A DNA stretch of 64,000 bases from Vampirovibrionales bacterium (GTDB lineage Bacteria; Cyanobacteriota; Vampirovibrionia; Vampirovibrionales; Vampirovibrionaceae), in the NCBI GenBank assembly GCA_016712355.1, contig JADJRF010000005.1:1736001-1800000 (forward strand), in the 5' to 3' direction. Numbering within the stretch: position 1 is the stretch's first letter; each line of letters starts with the position of its first letter. The position numbers and the translations under genes are program-made. Below, piece by piece: positions 52,400-61,359 of this stretch. The notes under the pieces were generated by a model. The model worked only from the letters and a program-made list of their open reading frames with translations. It had not been told where the DNA came from and searched no databases.

Positions 52400-54508
52400 A
52401 TGGCAAAGGCGGAGCTTCGTCCGTTGGTTAGACAGGCGGCAATTCCGGGATGGACGCAATCGCTGTGGACAGCGCTTGACGGCTTTGCGTCGGCCTTGCT
52501 CAAGGCGGAGAACGATTCTCCGGCTCGCAAGAAATATGGCGACCGCCCGGCGCGCCGTCGGCAGATTCCGCCCGAAGAAGACGTCCGCCAGTTGATGATC
52601 GATGCGCGCGAGCTGGAAGACGTTTGGGAATTCTTCCTGAAGCGCTTGAATCAAAGCTCACAGCTCGATTTGATGTGTTTTTCCGTGCTGGATGACAGCG
52701 CGGACTTTATTCGCCTGAACTTTCTGCATCCGCAGAACCCGGATAAGCCTTTCGATAAGCCGATTATTTCGATGTCGGACCGCAATAATCATCTTGTGCA
52801 GGCTTCTCAGCGTAAAGATACGACGTTCACTTCGCGGCCGGCGGATTTGGGCGAGCATTTACAGGCGTATCTGCAATTGCCGGAAACCTCGCGGCAGCAT
52901 CTGAATATCTTCACCGCGCCGTTTATCGCCGGTGGGCGCGTGATTGCGATGATTACGCTTGGTTTTTCTGAAGTCGACGCGTTTTCGCAGGCCAAGTTGT
53001 CGTATGTGTATACTCTGCGCGATCAAATCGCCCAGTTAGTTTGGAATCTCACGCTGCAAGACCGTATGAAGTCTCAAGCGCAGATCGATACCCTCACTGG
53101 GCTGATGACGCATACGTATTTTCAGCGCGTGCTGGAGGCCGAACTCAAGAAAGCCCAACGCCAGAACCAGCCTCTGACCACGATGGTCGTGGATATCGCC
53201 AATATCAAGGAAATTAACCGAAACTGCGGCCATGACGTGGGCGACGACGCGATTTGTCATCTGGCGTCGATGACGCGCCGCCTCATTCGCGGTATTGACA
53301 CCGTGGCCCGCTATGGTGGCGATGAAATTGTCCTTGTGCTGCCCGAAACCGGCCCGGAAGACGCTGAAACCATGGCCTGCCGCCTGATTAAAGGTCTGAA
53401 CGCCCAGAAACTCCCAAAGCTGGGCGCGTTGCGGGTTAACATCGGCTATGCGACCTTCCCGCACGATACCCAGAAGAAGGACAACCTTCTCAAGTTTACC
53501 GAACAGGCGCTGCATCTGGCCAAATTCAAGGCGGGCGACTCGGGCGTCTCCAACAAGGTCGCCTACCACGAGGCGATGGCCCTCAACGACAAGACGGTTC
53601 TGGAAGTGTTCGCCTCGCAGGTTGCCAAGCAATACGATAATCATCATTTGTTTGACCAGTTGATTACGGCTATGGAGCGTCCCGGCGATGTCGACGTGCC
53701 GGAAGCCACGTCGCCCAATCTGATGCTGGAGACTATCGGCTCGCTGGCAGGCGCTCTGGATGCGAAAGATCGCTATACGCGCGGCCATTCGCAGGCTGTG
53801 GCCAATTATGCTGTCGCAGTCGCCCACGCCTTGGAGCTGCCGCCGTCAGAAGTCGAAAAAATCCGTCTGGCGGCCTTCCTGCACGACATCGGTAAAATCG
53901 GCATCCCGGAATCGATTCTGTGCAAGCAGGGGCCGCTGAATGAGGCCGAGTGGGCCATTATGAAGCAGCATCCTGTGATCGGCGCGCGTCAGATTCTCGC
54001 GCCGGTGTCCGCCTTGCGCGATGTGATTCCCCTGGTGGAGTTTCACCATGAGAACTGGGATGGCAGCGGTTACCCGTCCGGCCTGAAGGGGGAAGAGATA
54101 CCCCTGGGCGCACGCATTGTCTCGATTGTGGACGCGTTCCATGGGCTGACGTCCGATCGGTCTTACCGCCAGGCGTTGCCGGTGGCCGAAGCCGCCCGTA
54201 TTCTGGGCGAAGGCGCGGGCGCGCAATGGGATCCCGAGCTGATTGAAGTGTTTATCAAGATTCTGAATGTCGCCAAGCCTATTCTGCCGGTCGATGCGCT
54301 GATTTCTGAAAACGAGGAAGGCGCTTGCCTCACGGGAGTAGCCGATGGTGTTGAGCCGCCTCTGAACGATCCCTCATTGACAGCGCTTTCAGGGCCAGCG
54401 CTTTCAGGCTCGCCTGCGTCTGAACCCGCTGTAAAGACGACTTCTCCGCGCACTAAAAGCGCCGGGACCGCTCCCAAAAAGCGAACGCGCCGCGCCAAAG
54501 CCAGCTAG
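52400..54508 (+). CDS. GGDEF / HD-GYP two-domain signalling protein
   Basis: A 702-aa protein that could both make and break cyclic di-GMP. An N-terminal GAF-like region (about 60-215) is followed by a GGDEF domain (about 220-390) with DTLTGLMTHTYFQRVLEAEL and the active-site loop RYGGDEIVL, and then an HD-GYP domain (about 450-620) with AAFLHDIGKIGIPESIL, FHHENWDGSGYPSGLKGEE and IVDAFHGLTSDRSYR, in which HD, GYP and the metal residues are intact. GGDEI keeps the key Gly-Gly-Asp-Glu. The C-terminal tail is basic (KKRTRRAKAS). The ATG has AGGATAGAG upstream. It ends overlapping the convergent HEAT gene by 4 bp. Confidence 0.9.
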   Translation: MAKAELRPLVRQAAIPGWTQSLWTALDGFASALLKAENDSPARKKYGDRPARRRQIPPEEDVRQLMIDARELEDVWEFFLKRLNQSSQLDLMCFSVLDDSADFIRLNFLHPQNPDKPFDKPIISMSDRNNHLVQASQRKDTTFTSRPADLGEHLQAYLQLPETSRQHLNIFTAPFIAGGRVIAMITLGFSEVDAFSQAKLSYVYTLRDQIAQLVWNLTLQDRMKSQAQIDTLTGLMTHTYFQRVLEAELKKAQRQNQPLTTMVVDIANIKEINRNCGHDVGDDAICHLASMTRRLIRGIDTVARYGGDEIVLVLPETGPEDAETMACRLIKGLNAQKLPKLGALRVNIGYATFPHDTQKKDNLLKFTEQALHLAKFKAGDSGVSNKVAYHEAMALNDKTVLEVFASQVAKQYDNHHLFDQLITAMERPGDVDVPEATSPNLMLETIGSLAGALDAKDRYTRGHSQAVANYAVAVAHALELPPSEVEKIRLAAFLHDIGKIGIPESILCKQGPLNEAEWAIMKQHPVIGARQILAPVSALRDVIPLVEFHHENWDGSGYPSGLKGEEIPLGARIVSIVDAFHGLTSDRSYRQALPVAEAARILGEGAGAQWDPELIEVFIKILNVAKPILPVDALISENEEGACLTGVADGVEPPLNDPSLTALSGPALSGSPASEPAVKTTSPRTKSAGTAPKKRTRRAKAS

Positions 54509-55254
54509 GCGGACGGTTTTCTGAGTTGTCCGTTTTGCCACAGGCGCGCTGCTTGCCCGGCGGCCAGCGCCGCTTGCGATCGGATCAGCCAGTGATCGTC
54601 AACCAGCGCGGTTTGCAGGCGCGGCACAATCTGAAACAACAGTTCGCGGTGAGAGTGAAACATCTCCAGATACGCCGTGACAATCGTCAGGCGCGTATGC
54701 AGGGCGTTCTTCTCGGCGCGTTGGCGCGCAGCCTGCTGATAAGCGTCTTCCATCGCCGCCAGAGCCGGGGCTCCGATTTTGCCCAGCGCCTCGGCGATGG
54801 CCTTTCGAACGCCGGGATCATCGTCGCCCAGATGCGAGAGAAGCCCCGAAATGATGGCCTGATCCGCATATTCGCCTAGCTCACCCAAGGCCAGCGCGGC
54901 ATTGCTGACGACAGCGGCCTCACGATCGCTGAGGGCCTTCAATAGCAACTCAATCAATGCCTGAAACGGCGCGCTCGCCGGATCGTTGGTCCCCCGCCGA
55001 CTGACATGGGCAGGCGCGCGGCGCGCATGGGACAGGCGTCGACCATCCAGAACAGCGTCAAATCCGGCTTGCGAAATGGCTTGCTCGGCTTCTTCCAGCG
55101 TGGCGTAGCTGGCGACCTCTTGCCCCGAAGGATGCGGAATCAATTTGCGGCCTTCCGGCGTTTGCAGGGCGATGGCCGTCACAAGAAACAGGCTCGTCGA
55201 CCCGCCGTCCGGGCGGCGGGACACGTGTTTCTGGATGGGAATGGCGTCGTCCAT
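54505..55254 (-). CDS. HEAT-repeat protein
   Basis: A 249-aa protein with a beta-rich N-terminal part (about 1-75) and HEAT-like repeats (about 95-240), including SNAALALGELGEYADQ and VRKAIAEALGKIGAPAL. HEAT repeats are usually protein-binding surfaces; the partner is unknown. The ATG at 55254 follows AGAGG. It overlaps the convergent GGDEF/HD-GYP gene by 4 bp and is followed upstream by the nnr gene on the same strand. Confidence 0.75.
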   Translation of the reverse strand: MDDAIPIQKHVSRRPDGGSTSLFLVTAIALQTPEGRKLIPHPSGQEVASYATLEEAEQAISQAGFDAVLDGRRLSHARRAPAHVSRRGTNDPASAPFQALIELLLKALSDREAAVVSNAALALGELGEYADQAIISGLLSHLGDDDPGVRKAIAEALGKIGAPALAAMEDAYQQAARQRAEKNALHTRLTIVTAYLEMFHSHRELLFQIVPRLQTALVDDHWLIRSQAALAAGQAARLWQNGQLRKPSA

Positions 55255-55290
55255 GAGGTTTCCTCTGGATAATAGGCGGGGGGTTTTGGG

Positions 55291-56898
55291 CTAGCGCGTG
55301 TCTCTTTGGGTCAAAGCGCTTTCCAGTCGCTGAAAGGCCGCTGGCAGAGACGCGATGAGATCGCCTGCCCGTACGCATCGCGCGCCGCGCGTCTGAACTG
55401 CCGCTTCTGCGCTGGCGCCGTGCAGCCACGACGCGCATGGCGCTGCCAACGCAGGCAGTGCGCCCTGAGCCAGCAAGCCTGCCAGCAATCCTGTCAGGGA
55501 ATCGCCGCTGCCGGCGGTCGCGAGCGCCGGCGTTCCCGTCTCGTTCAGCCAGATGAGCCCGTCGGGGCCTGCGCCGATCATCACAGAGGCTTTCAGCAGA
55601 ACATGCGCGCCTGTTTTGGCTTGTAGCGTCCGGGCCGCCGCCGGTAAATCCGCCAGAATCGCCTTGACATCGCAGCGTAAGAGGCGCGCGCATTCGCCGA
55701 TATGCGGCGTGAGAAAGACGTGCGGCCCCAGCGCAGGAGGCTCGTCGTTCTGAGCCAGCAACGTCAGCGCATCCGCATCCAGAATTACTGGCGTCTGCCG
55801 GGGGGCGAGCGCCTGAATCGTCTTCAGAAGCAGGGTGGTCGCTCCGGGCGTCAGGCCGAGGCCCGGTCCGATAGCAATTGCGCGACATCGGCGCGCTTCA
55901 AACGTCTCTAGTAACACGTCAGAGGCAGTTTGCGCCAGATCGCCCTGGGGCGTTTGCGGTAAGGGCGCGCGCAGGAGTTCGGCTTCCAGCGTCAGGCCGC
56001 TCATGGCTGACTGGGGCATCGCGAGCGTGACCATCCCCGCGCCTGAGATCATCGCGGCCCGGGCGGCCAGATGCGCGGCGCCCGGCGTTTGCGCGCTGCC
56101 GCCCACGATCAGAACGCTGCCCCGGCTGTATTTATGCGCATCGGGGGCGAGTTTGGGAAGCGCGGCTTGCGCCATAACAGGATTCGTCAGCCAGAAGGGA
56201 GACGCATCTTCGCTTAACAGGCGCGGTGGAAGGCCGATCGGCGTTATCATTAGCTCGCCGCGATGAAACTTACCCGGCGGCAGGTAATGGCCCGGCTTGG
56301 CGGCGCCCAGCGCCACTGTGACATCGGCCCGCACGGCGCTGTTGAGAATCGCGCCCGCCTTCGCCGTGACCCCTGAAGGGAAATCAATCGCAATGACGGC
56401 GACCGGGCGGGCCTGCGCCTGTCGTTTTGCCAGCGCGGCAATCCAGTCGGCTTCTCGGCCCTCAATGGGGCGATTCAGTCCGCCGCCGAAGAGGGCGTCG
56501 ACGACCACGCTCGCGTCGTTCAGGACGGCTTCCAGCGTCTCCAGCGGCGGCGCTTCCAATAGGGGAATCTCGAAGGCCTTGAGCAGGCGAAGTTGTTCGG
56601 CGGCGTCTGCGCGGTAAGCGTCGGCGGATTGGGTCAAGAGGGCTATCACAGGCGGGGCCTGCCCCCCGCAATCCCCAAAAAGACTGACCAGTTTGCGGGC
56701 GCAGCAGAGGCCATCACCGCCATTATTGCCGGGGCCGCATAAAATAGCGATGAGGCCGCCGTTTGTGGTTTTCTGGCGAACGTTTGCGACGATGGCGGCG
56801 ACCTGGCGGCCCGCCTCCTCCATCAACAGGAAGCCCGGAATCCCGTATTCCTCGATGGCGCGGCGATCGAGCGCCGCCATATCGGCAATCAGCTTCAA
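55291..56898 (-). CDS. nnr: Bifunctional NAD(P)H-hydrate epimerase / ADP-dependent NAD(P)H-hydrate dehydratase
   Basis: Repairs damaged NADHX/NADPHX. The 535-aa protein joins an N-terminal epimerase domain (YjeF_N-like, about 1-215) with LCGPGNNGGDGLCCARK, to a C-terminal ribokinase-like dehydratase domain (about 230-530) with VLIVGGSAQTPGAAHLAA and the ATP loop LATAGSGDSLTGLLAG. The start is a TTG at 56898 preceded by AAAGGA; an in-frame stop lies close upstream, so this start is forced. It lies 36 bp upstream of the HEAT gene on the same strand. Confidence 0.93.
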   Translation of the reverse strand: MKLIADMAALDRRAIEEYGIPGFLLMEEAGRQVAAIVANVRQKTTNGGLIAILCGPGNNGGDGLCCARKLVSLFGDCGGQAPPVIALLTQSADAYRADAAEQLRLLKAFEIPLLEAPPLETLEAVLNDASVVVDALFGGGLNRPIEGREADWIAALAKRQAQARPVAVIAIDFPSGVTAKAGAILNSAVRADVTVALGAAKPGHYLPPGKFHRGELMITPIGLPPRLLSEDASPFWLTNPVMAQAALPKLAPDAHKYSRGSVLIVGGSAQTPGAAHLAARAAMISGAGMVTLAMPQSAMSGLTLEAELLRAPLPQTPQGDLAQTASDVLLETFEARRCRAIAIGPGLGLTPGATTLLLKTIQALAPRQTPVILDADALTLLAQNDEPPALGPHVFLTPHIGECARLLRCDVKAILADLPAAARTLQAKTGAHVLLKASVMIGAGPDGLIWLNETGTPALATAGSGDSLTGLLAGLLAQGALPALAAPCASWLHGASAEAAVQTRGARCVRAGDLIASLPAAFQRLESALTQRDTR

Positions 56899-57206
56899 CT
56901 CGTCAAGCGTCCTTTACATTCGCCTGATTGACGCAGCCCTTTTCGCCTCGTTGGGGGAGTCGCGCTTGTCGCGCTGGTTTTCAGTGGCTGGGCGCAGGGG
57001 TGGCGGCGCGGGCGCCGGGAAGAGGGCGCAAGCCCCCGACGCGCGTCTCTGGGGTCAGTATAGACTGTTTTACGGATTTTTACAGGGATTTCGTGTGGAT
57101 GGGGGATCGTGTCGACGCAAAGGCCGGGCTATGATATGAGATGTGGCAGGTGTGTGCGCGACCCGATCGTACGACGATGAAGGTCGCAGAAGATGAAACC
57201 AGTGGC

Positions 57207-57977
57207 ATGAGCGAACGACTGAAACGCCTGACAATTTCGGCGACTCCCTTGACGCTTCTTGTGGCGGCGACGCTGCTGTTGTGTACGCTGGCGGGCTGTG
57301 GCGCAAACGTGCGCAGCGGAACCCTTGCCATGGGCCATTTCTACGATGGCGCTTATGCTGATTCTCTCGCTGATGACGTCAATACGACGGCCCAGGATGG
57401 TGAAGCGCCTTTGTCGCTGCATCTGGCGCGGATGGCGCGCGCGTCTGAACTCTGGACGGCCCGCAAAAACCCCTTTATGAGCAAGCTTCCCTCGATGAGC
57501 GGCATGGCGATTGAATCGTCGCTTCGTCCCAGCGATGTCGCGCCAGCGCCGGGCGTTCTGCCCGAGCTGCCCGGCGAAGACGCTTCGGGCGAGCAAGGCG
57601 GGATGCCGTCGTCTGCTTCTGAATCTGGAACGGCCTCTGGCTCCGAAATCCCGGCGACGCTGGCGCCTGCCGCTGCGCCCTCAGAGCAGGCCCCATCTCC
57701 CGCGACGCAACAACAGGGCTCTGCTGTTCAGGTGGTGGGCATCGCCTATCATCCCCAAAAGCCCATGGCGATTCTCTCGCGTGGCGATGGCCGTAGCCAG
57801 ACGGTTCAACGCGGTGACACGGTGGGTTCTGGGAGTCAATCGCAGCGCGTTGCCGCGATTCATAAGGACTGGGTAGATTTGGTTGACGTGAATGCGCCTG
57901 CGCGTCATCGGCGCGCGTCGCTGGAGACGGCGGACTCCGTTCAGGATAACGCTGCCGGAGGGGCTGAATCCGAATAA
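57207..57977 (+). CDS. Lipoprotein resembling PilP/GspC, upstream of a secretin-like gene
   Basis: About 256 aa. The N-terminus is hydrophobic and ends in a lipobox (LLCTLAGC), so a lipid-modified envelope protein is likely. The middle is Ser/Pro/Ala-rich. The C-terminal part AVQVVGIAYHPQKPMAILSR and QRGDTVGSGSQSQRVAAI resembles the homology-region domain of PilP and GspC, which contacts the secretin. Possible starts are ATG 57177 and ATG 57207; a TATGAT box at 57130-57135 makes starts before 57150 less likely. It is followed after 47 bp by the secretin-like gene. A PilP/GspC link is a pattern-level inference. Confidence 0.6.
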   Translation: MSERLKRLTISATPLTLLVAATLLLCTLAGCGANVRSGTLAMGHFYDGAYADSLADDVNTTAQDGEAPLSLHLARMARASELWTARKNPFMSKLPSMSGMAIESSLRPSDVAPAPGVLPELPGEDASGEQGGMPSSASESGTASGSEIPATLAPAAAPSEQAPSPATQQQGSAVQVVGIAYHPQKPMAILSRGDGRSQTVQRGDTVGSGSQSQRVAAIHKDWVDLVDVNAPARHRRASLETADSVQDNAAGGAESE

Positions 57978-58024
57978 GCCGGGCGTTACAGACGCCCCGC
58001 GCTTGGGAGAAGTTGAGAGGAGAG

Positions 58025-59509
58025 ATGAGAGAGGAAGGGTTGAACGCTGGGCTGAACGCGCGTATTCGCGCGGGCGTCGCTTTATGGCGAAGACGGCGGG
58101 CGATGGGCGCGCTTGCGCTCAGCCTGACGCTGGCGATGCTGGCTCAAGGCTTCACCGGCGGGCTGTTTTCGGCGCGGGGGGCGGATACGCTGGTGAGCGT
58201 GCCGCGCGGCGAGACGGCGGTCAGCCTGCAACTGCGTCAAGCCAACGTGCGCGACGCCTTCGAAATGCTCGCCCGTCAAAGCGGCCTGAATCTCCTGCTG
58301 GGAAAAGGCGTGCGCGGGCGTATCAGCGCTTCGCTGGAGCGCGTAACCCTGAATCAGGCGCTTTCTTACCTCATGCTGCTCACCGGCGCGTCGTTCGCTC
58401 AGGTCGACAACGGCTCCACCCTGCTGATTACCGCCTCGTCGCGCGCGCTGACGGCGTTTTCTCCCGAATCTGAGCTGAGGACGCGTTCCATTCGTTACCG
58501 ACGGGCCGCCGATATTGTGCGGCAACTGGAAGAGACCCTTCATGCCAATGCGCTGGACGGCCCCACGCCGTTGCGCGTCAGCGCGGATCCGGCGGCCAAC
58601 CGCTTGATCATGGCTGGGACGCCGCAAGCTTTGGCCCGCGTGGATAAAACCATCGCGCAACTGGATACGCCTTTGCCACAGCGCGCTTATGCGGTTAAAA
58701 GCGGGAATCCCGCCCGGTTGGCGCGCTTGATGGCTGCGTTTTTTGCAAGCGGGACGGCCACAGGCGATTCTCGCCAGACTGAATTTGCTTCCGGCGATGT
58801 CGACACGCCGGTTAGCGTAAGCGGATTAACGATTATTCCCGATGCGCGCGCTCAGACGCTGACGGTGCAAGGCAATGCGGAGCAACTGGCGCTGATTGAC
58901 AGCTGGATGCTGGCCCATGACCGCCCGGCGCGCTCGGTCTCGCTGTCCGTTCGTATGAAAGCCTTGCCGGTAAAAGAGGCGCAAAGCGCTCTTGAAAAAA
59001 GCCTGCGCCAAGGACCCGATTCCGGTATTCTCAGCCCGGAGGCGATGCATCTGATTGGCTGGCAGCCTCAGGCAGGCGCGAGCGTCGCGACCGATGGGTT
59101 TTCTGTGCAGACCAGCGCGGCGGAAGAGACCCGCGCCTCGCTCGAATGGGACGGTCTGCCTGCGCGCGCCGGCTATGCCCGTGGATCGTCGCTTGGTCTT
59201 GAGTTGACTCCCTCTGTGGCTTCTAACGACGGCGCCATCTGGCTGACGGTTCGCCCGACGATTCGCCGCAGCGCGGATCGCGCGCGCAGTTATACGCTGC
59301 CGGGCTGCCGCCTGTTGCCGGGACAGACTTTCGCGTTTGTGATTCCCAGCGATGACCCGCGCGCCAAGCGCTCGCTGATGCTCTGGATTACGCCGCGCCT
59401 TCAGGATCTTCCGCCCGACGGGGGGCCCGACTATCGGCGTTACAGCGCTGCGCCGCCCGTGACGCGACTGGCCAATCAGAGACTTGATCATCTGGGAGGC
59501 GCGCCCTGA
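58025..59509 (+). CDS. Secretin-like outer-membrane protein (type IV pilus/type II secretion)
   Basis: A 494-aa protein with a signal peptide (about 27-52, LALSLTLAMLAQGF), an STN/N0-like segment with AFEMLARQSGLNLLLGKGV, one or more N1-type secretin_N segments (IRYRRAADIVRQLEETL) and a final secretin-like part with LGLELTPSVASNDGAIWL and LMLWITPRLQD. The C-terminal barrel region is short and divergent compared with PilQ or GspD, so the pore may be unusual. The ATG at 58025 follows GAGAGGAG. It is immediately followed by a PilB/GspE ATPase gene. It may be PilQ-like; I leave the symbol empty. Confidence 0.7.
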   Translation: MREEGLNAGLNARIRAGVALWRRRRAMGALALSLTLAMLAQGFTGGLFSARGADTLVSVPRGETAVSLQLRQANVRDAFEMLARQSGLNLLLGKGVRGRISASLERVTLNQALSYLMLLTGASFAQVDNGSTLLITASSRALTAFSPESELRTRSIRYRRAADIVRQLEETLHANALDGPTPLRVSADPAANRLIMAGTPQALARVDKTIAQLDTPLPQRAYAVKSGNPARLARLMAAFFASGTATGDSRQTEFASGDVDTPVSVSGLTIIPDARAQTLTVQGNAEQLALIDSWMLAHDRPARSVSLSVRMKALPVKEAQSALEKSLRQGPDSGILSPEAMHLIGWQPQAGASVATDGFSVQTSAAEETRASLEWDGLPARAGYARGSSLGLELTPSVASNDGAIWLTVRPTIRRSADRARSYTLPGCRLLPGQTFAFVIPSDDPRAKRSLMLWITPRLQDLPPDGGPDYRRYSAAPPVTRLANQRLDHLGGAP

Positions 59510-59510
59510 C

Positions 59511-61316
59511 ATGACCGCCTCGCCTCAGGGTCAAAATCCCCCCGCTGCCGCAACGCCTGCCGCGTTAGCGGCGCAAGGCGATCTGGGACCGTCGCGCCCA
59601 ATGCCAGCCCCGAATGCGCGCAAGCGGATCGGCGAACTGCTCATGGAAGCGGGCTATATTGCGCAAGCTGATCTCGACGCCGCGCTGAAAGAATCCGCGC
59701 GATCCGGCGAGCGTCTGGGTCAGACGCTGATACGTCAGGGTAAAATCACCTGCGAGCAGTTGGGAGAGCGCTTGTCACAACAACATAACGCGCGTTACGC
59801 GCATATTGCGCGCCTTAGAATCGATCCCGCGCTTCTGGAGATGCTGCCGCAAGCGTTTATCCGCCAGAAAATGGCCCTGCCCATCGCGCGCGAAGGGGGG
59901 CGTCTGGTGGTGGCGATGGTTGATCCGGGCGATCGCGCCGCGCATGACGAAATCACCTTTATCACCGGCATGCGGCCGCAAGCTATGGTGACGACGGCGC
60001 ATGAATTTCAGGAGGCGCTGCAACGCTACTTCAGCGGTCGGGCCGCCGCGTCGCTGATGGAAGAAATCGCCTCGGCCGCAGCCACGCCCGCGCGCGCAGT
60101 GGAAGCGCCCTCTCAGGCTGAACTCGCCGACGCGTCGGGGCCTGTCGCCCGCCTGCTGAATTCGCTCATTGAAGAGGCTATCGATCGCAACGCCAGCGAC
60201 TTGCATATTGAGCCGCGAACCGGCCGCTATGTCGCCCGTCTGCGGGTGGACGGCATTCTGCGTCCGATGGTTGAAATCCCTGTCACGCTGGAAGCCGGGT
60301 TGATTAGCCGGCTTAAAGTGCTGGCCCGTATGGATATCGCCGAACACCGCCGCCCGCAGGACGGCCGGATGAGTTATACGCACCGTGGACAGGACTATCA
60401 CCTGCGTCTGAGCGTGATTCCCGTTTCGGAGAATCGCGAGAAGATGACAATTCGTATCCTCAAGCCCTTTAACGCCGTGATGCCCTTCCCTGATCTGGGC
60501 CTGGACGCAGAAGACGTCGAACGGCTGGAACGCTTGTATCGTAGTCCTTACGGCATCGTGCTGGTGTGCGGACCCACCGGTTGCGGTAAAACCACGACCC
60601 TGTACGCCGTTCTCAACAAGCTCAACGAGGATGTCCGCAATATCAGCACGGTCGAAGACCCTATTGAGTTTCGCATTGACGGTTTGAACCAGTCGCAAAT
60701 CAATCCTAAAGTCGATTACACGTTTGCCAGTAGCATCCGCTCGTTGATGCGGCAGGATCCTGACGTCCTGATGGTCGGCGAAATCCGCGACGGCGAGACC
60801 CTGAACGCGGCGATTCAGGCGGCGCTCACGGGGCATCTGGTGTTCAGCACGCTGCATGCCAATACGGCTTCGGCGGCCTTGCTGCGTCTGGTGGATATGG
60901 GCGCGCCGCCGCATCTGGTCAGCGCTTCGGTGATTGGCGTGGTAGCGCAACGCCTGCTGCGAATGATTTGCGCGCACTGTAAAGAGGCCTACGCCGCCTC
61001 GCTGGATGAAAAACGGATCATCTACCCCTACGATGAGAATCGCCAGAAAATGCCGCTGACGCTGTATCGCGGGCGCGGATGCGACGCCTGCGGGCATCAG
61101 GGCTATGCCGGACGCACGGGCGCATACGAGATTATGCTGGTGGAGCGCGAATTGCGGCACCTGATTAATCAGCGCCGGTCGGACATTGAAATCGAAGACG
61201 CCGCCGTTTCGGCCGGGATGGTGACGCTGCCGGTGTCGGCGCGCTGTAAGGTGGTGGCGGGCGTGACCTCTCTTGACGAAATGGTGCGCGTGCTGGGGAT
61301 GAATCTGCATTGTTAG
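59511..61316 (+). CDS. Type IV pilus / type II secretion assembly ATPase (PilB/GspE family)
   Basis: A hexameric ATPase that drives pilin or pseudopilin polymerisation. The 601-aa protein has an N-terminal MshEN/GspE_N-like domain (about 40-150) with RIGELLMEAGYIAQADLD, then the ATPase: GPTGCGKTTTLY (Walker A, about 356-367), the Walker B-like DVLMVGEIRDGET with the Glu and GHLVFSTLHANTA, and the zinc-binding C-x2-C sites CAHCKEAY and CDACGHQG. The ATG at 59511 follows GGGAGG and nearly abuts the secretin-like stop. PilB versus GspE cannot be settled without the other components. Confidence 0.9.
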   Translation: MTASPQGQNPPAAATPAALAAQGDLGPSRPMPAPNARKRIGELLMEAGYIAQADLDAALKESARSGERLGQTLIRQGKITCEQLGERLSQQHNARYAHIARLRIDPALLEMLPQAFIRQKMALPIAREGGRLVVAMVDPGDRAAHDEITFITGMRPQAMVTTAHEFQEALQRYFSGRAAASLMEEIASAAATPARAVEAPSQAELADASGPVARLLNSLIEEAIDRNASDLHIEPRTGRYVARLRVDGILRPMVEIPVTLEAGLISRLKVLARMDIAEHRRPQDGRMSYTHRGQDYHLRLSVIPVSENREKMTIRILKPFNAVMPFPDLGLDAEDVERLERLYRSPYGIVLVCGPTGCGKTTTLYAVLNKLNEDVRNISTVEDPIEFRIDGLNQSQINPKVDYTFASSIRSLMRQDPDVLMVGEIRDGETLNAAIQAALTGHLVFSTLHANTASAALLRLVDMGAPPHLVSASVIGVVAQRLLRMICAHCKEAYAASLDEKRIIYPYDENRQKMPLTLYRGRGCDACGHQGYAGRTGAYEIMLVERELRHLINQRRSDIEIEDAAVSAGMVTLPVSARCKVVAGVTSLDEMVRVLGMNLHC

Positions 61317-61359
61317 CCACTGGCGCGACGTTTGCGGCGGCCTTCTCGCCGTCCGCCCC

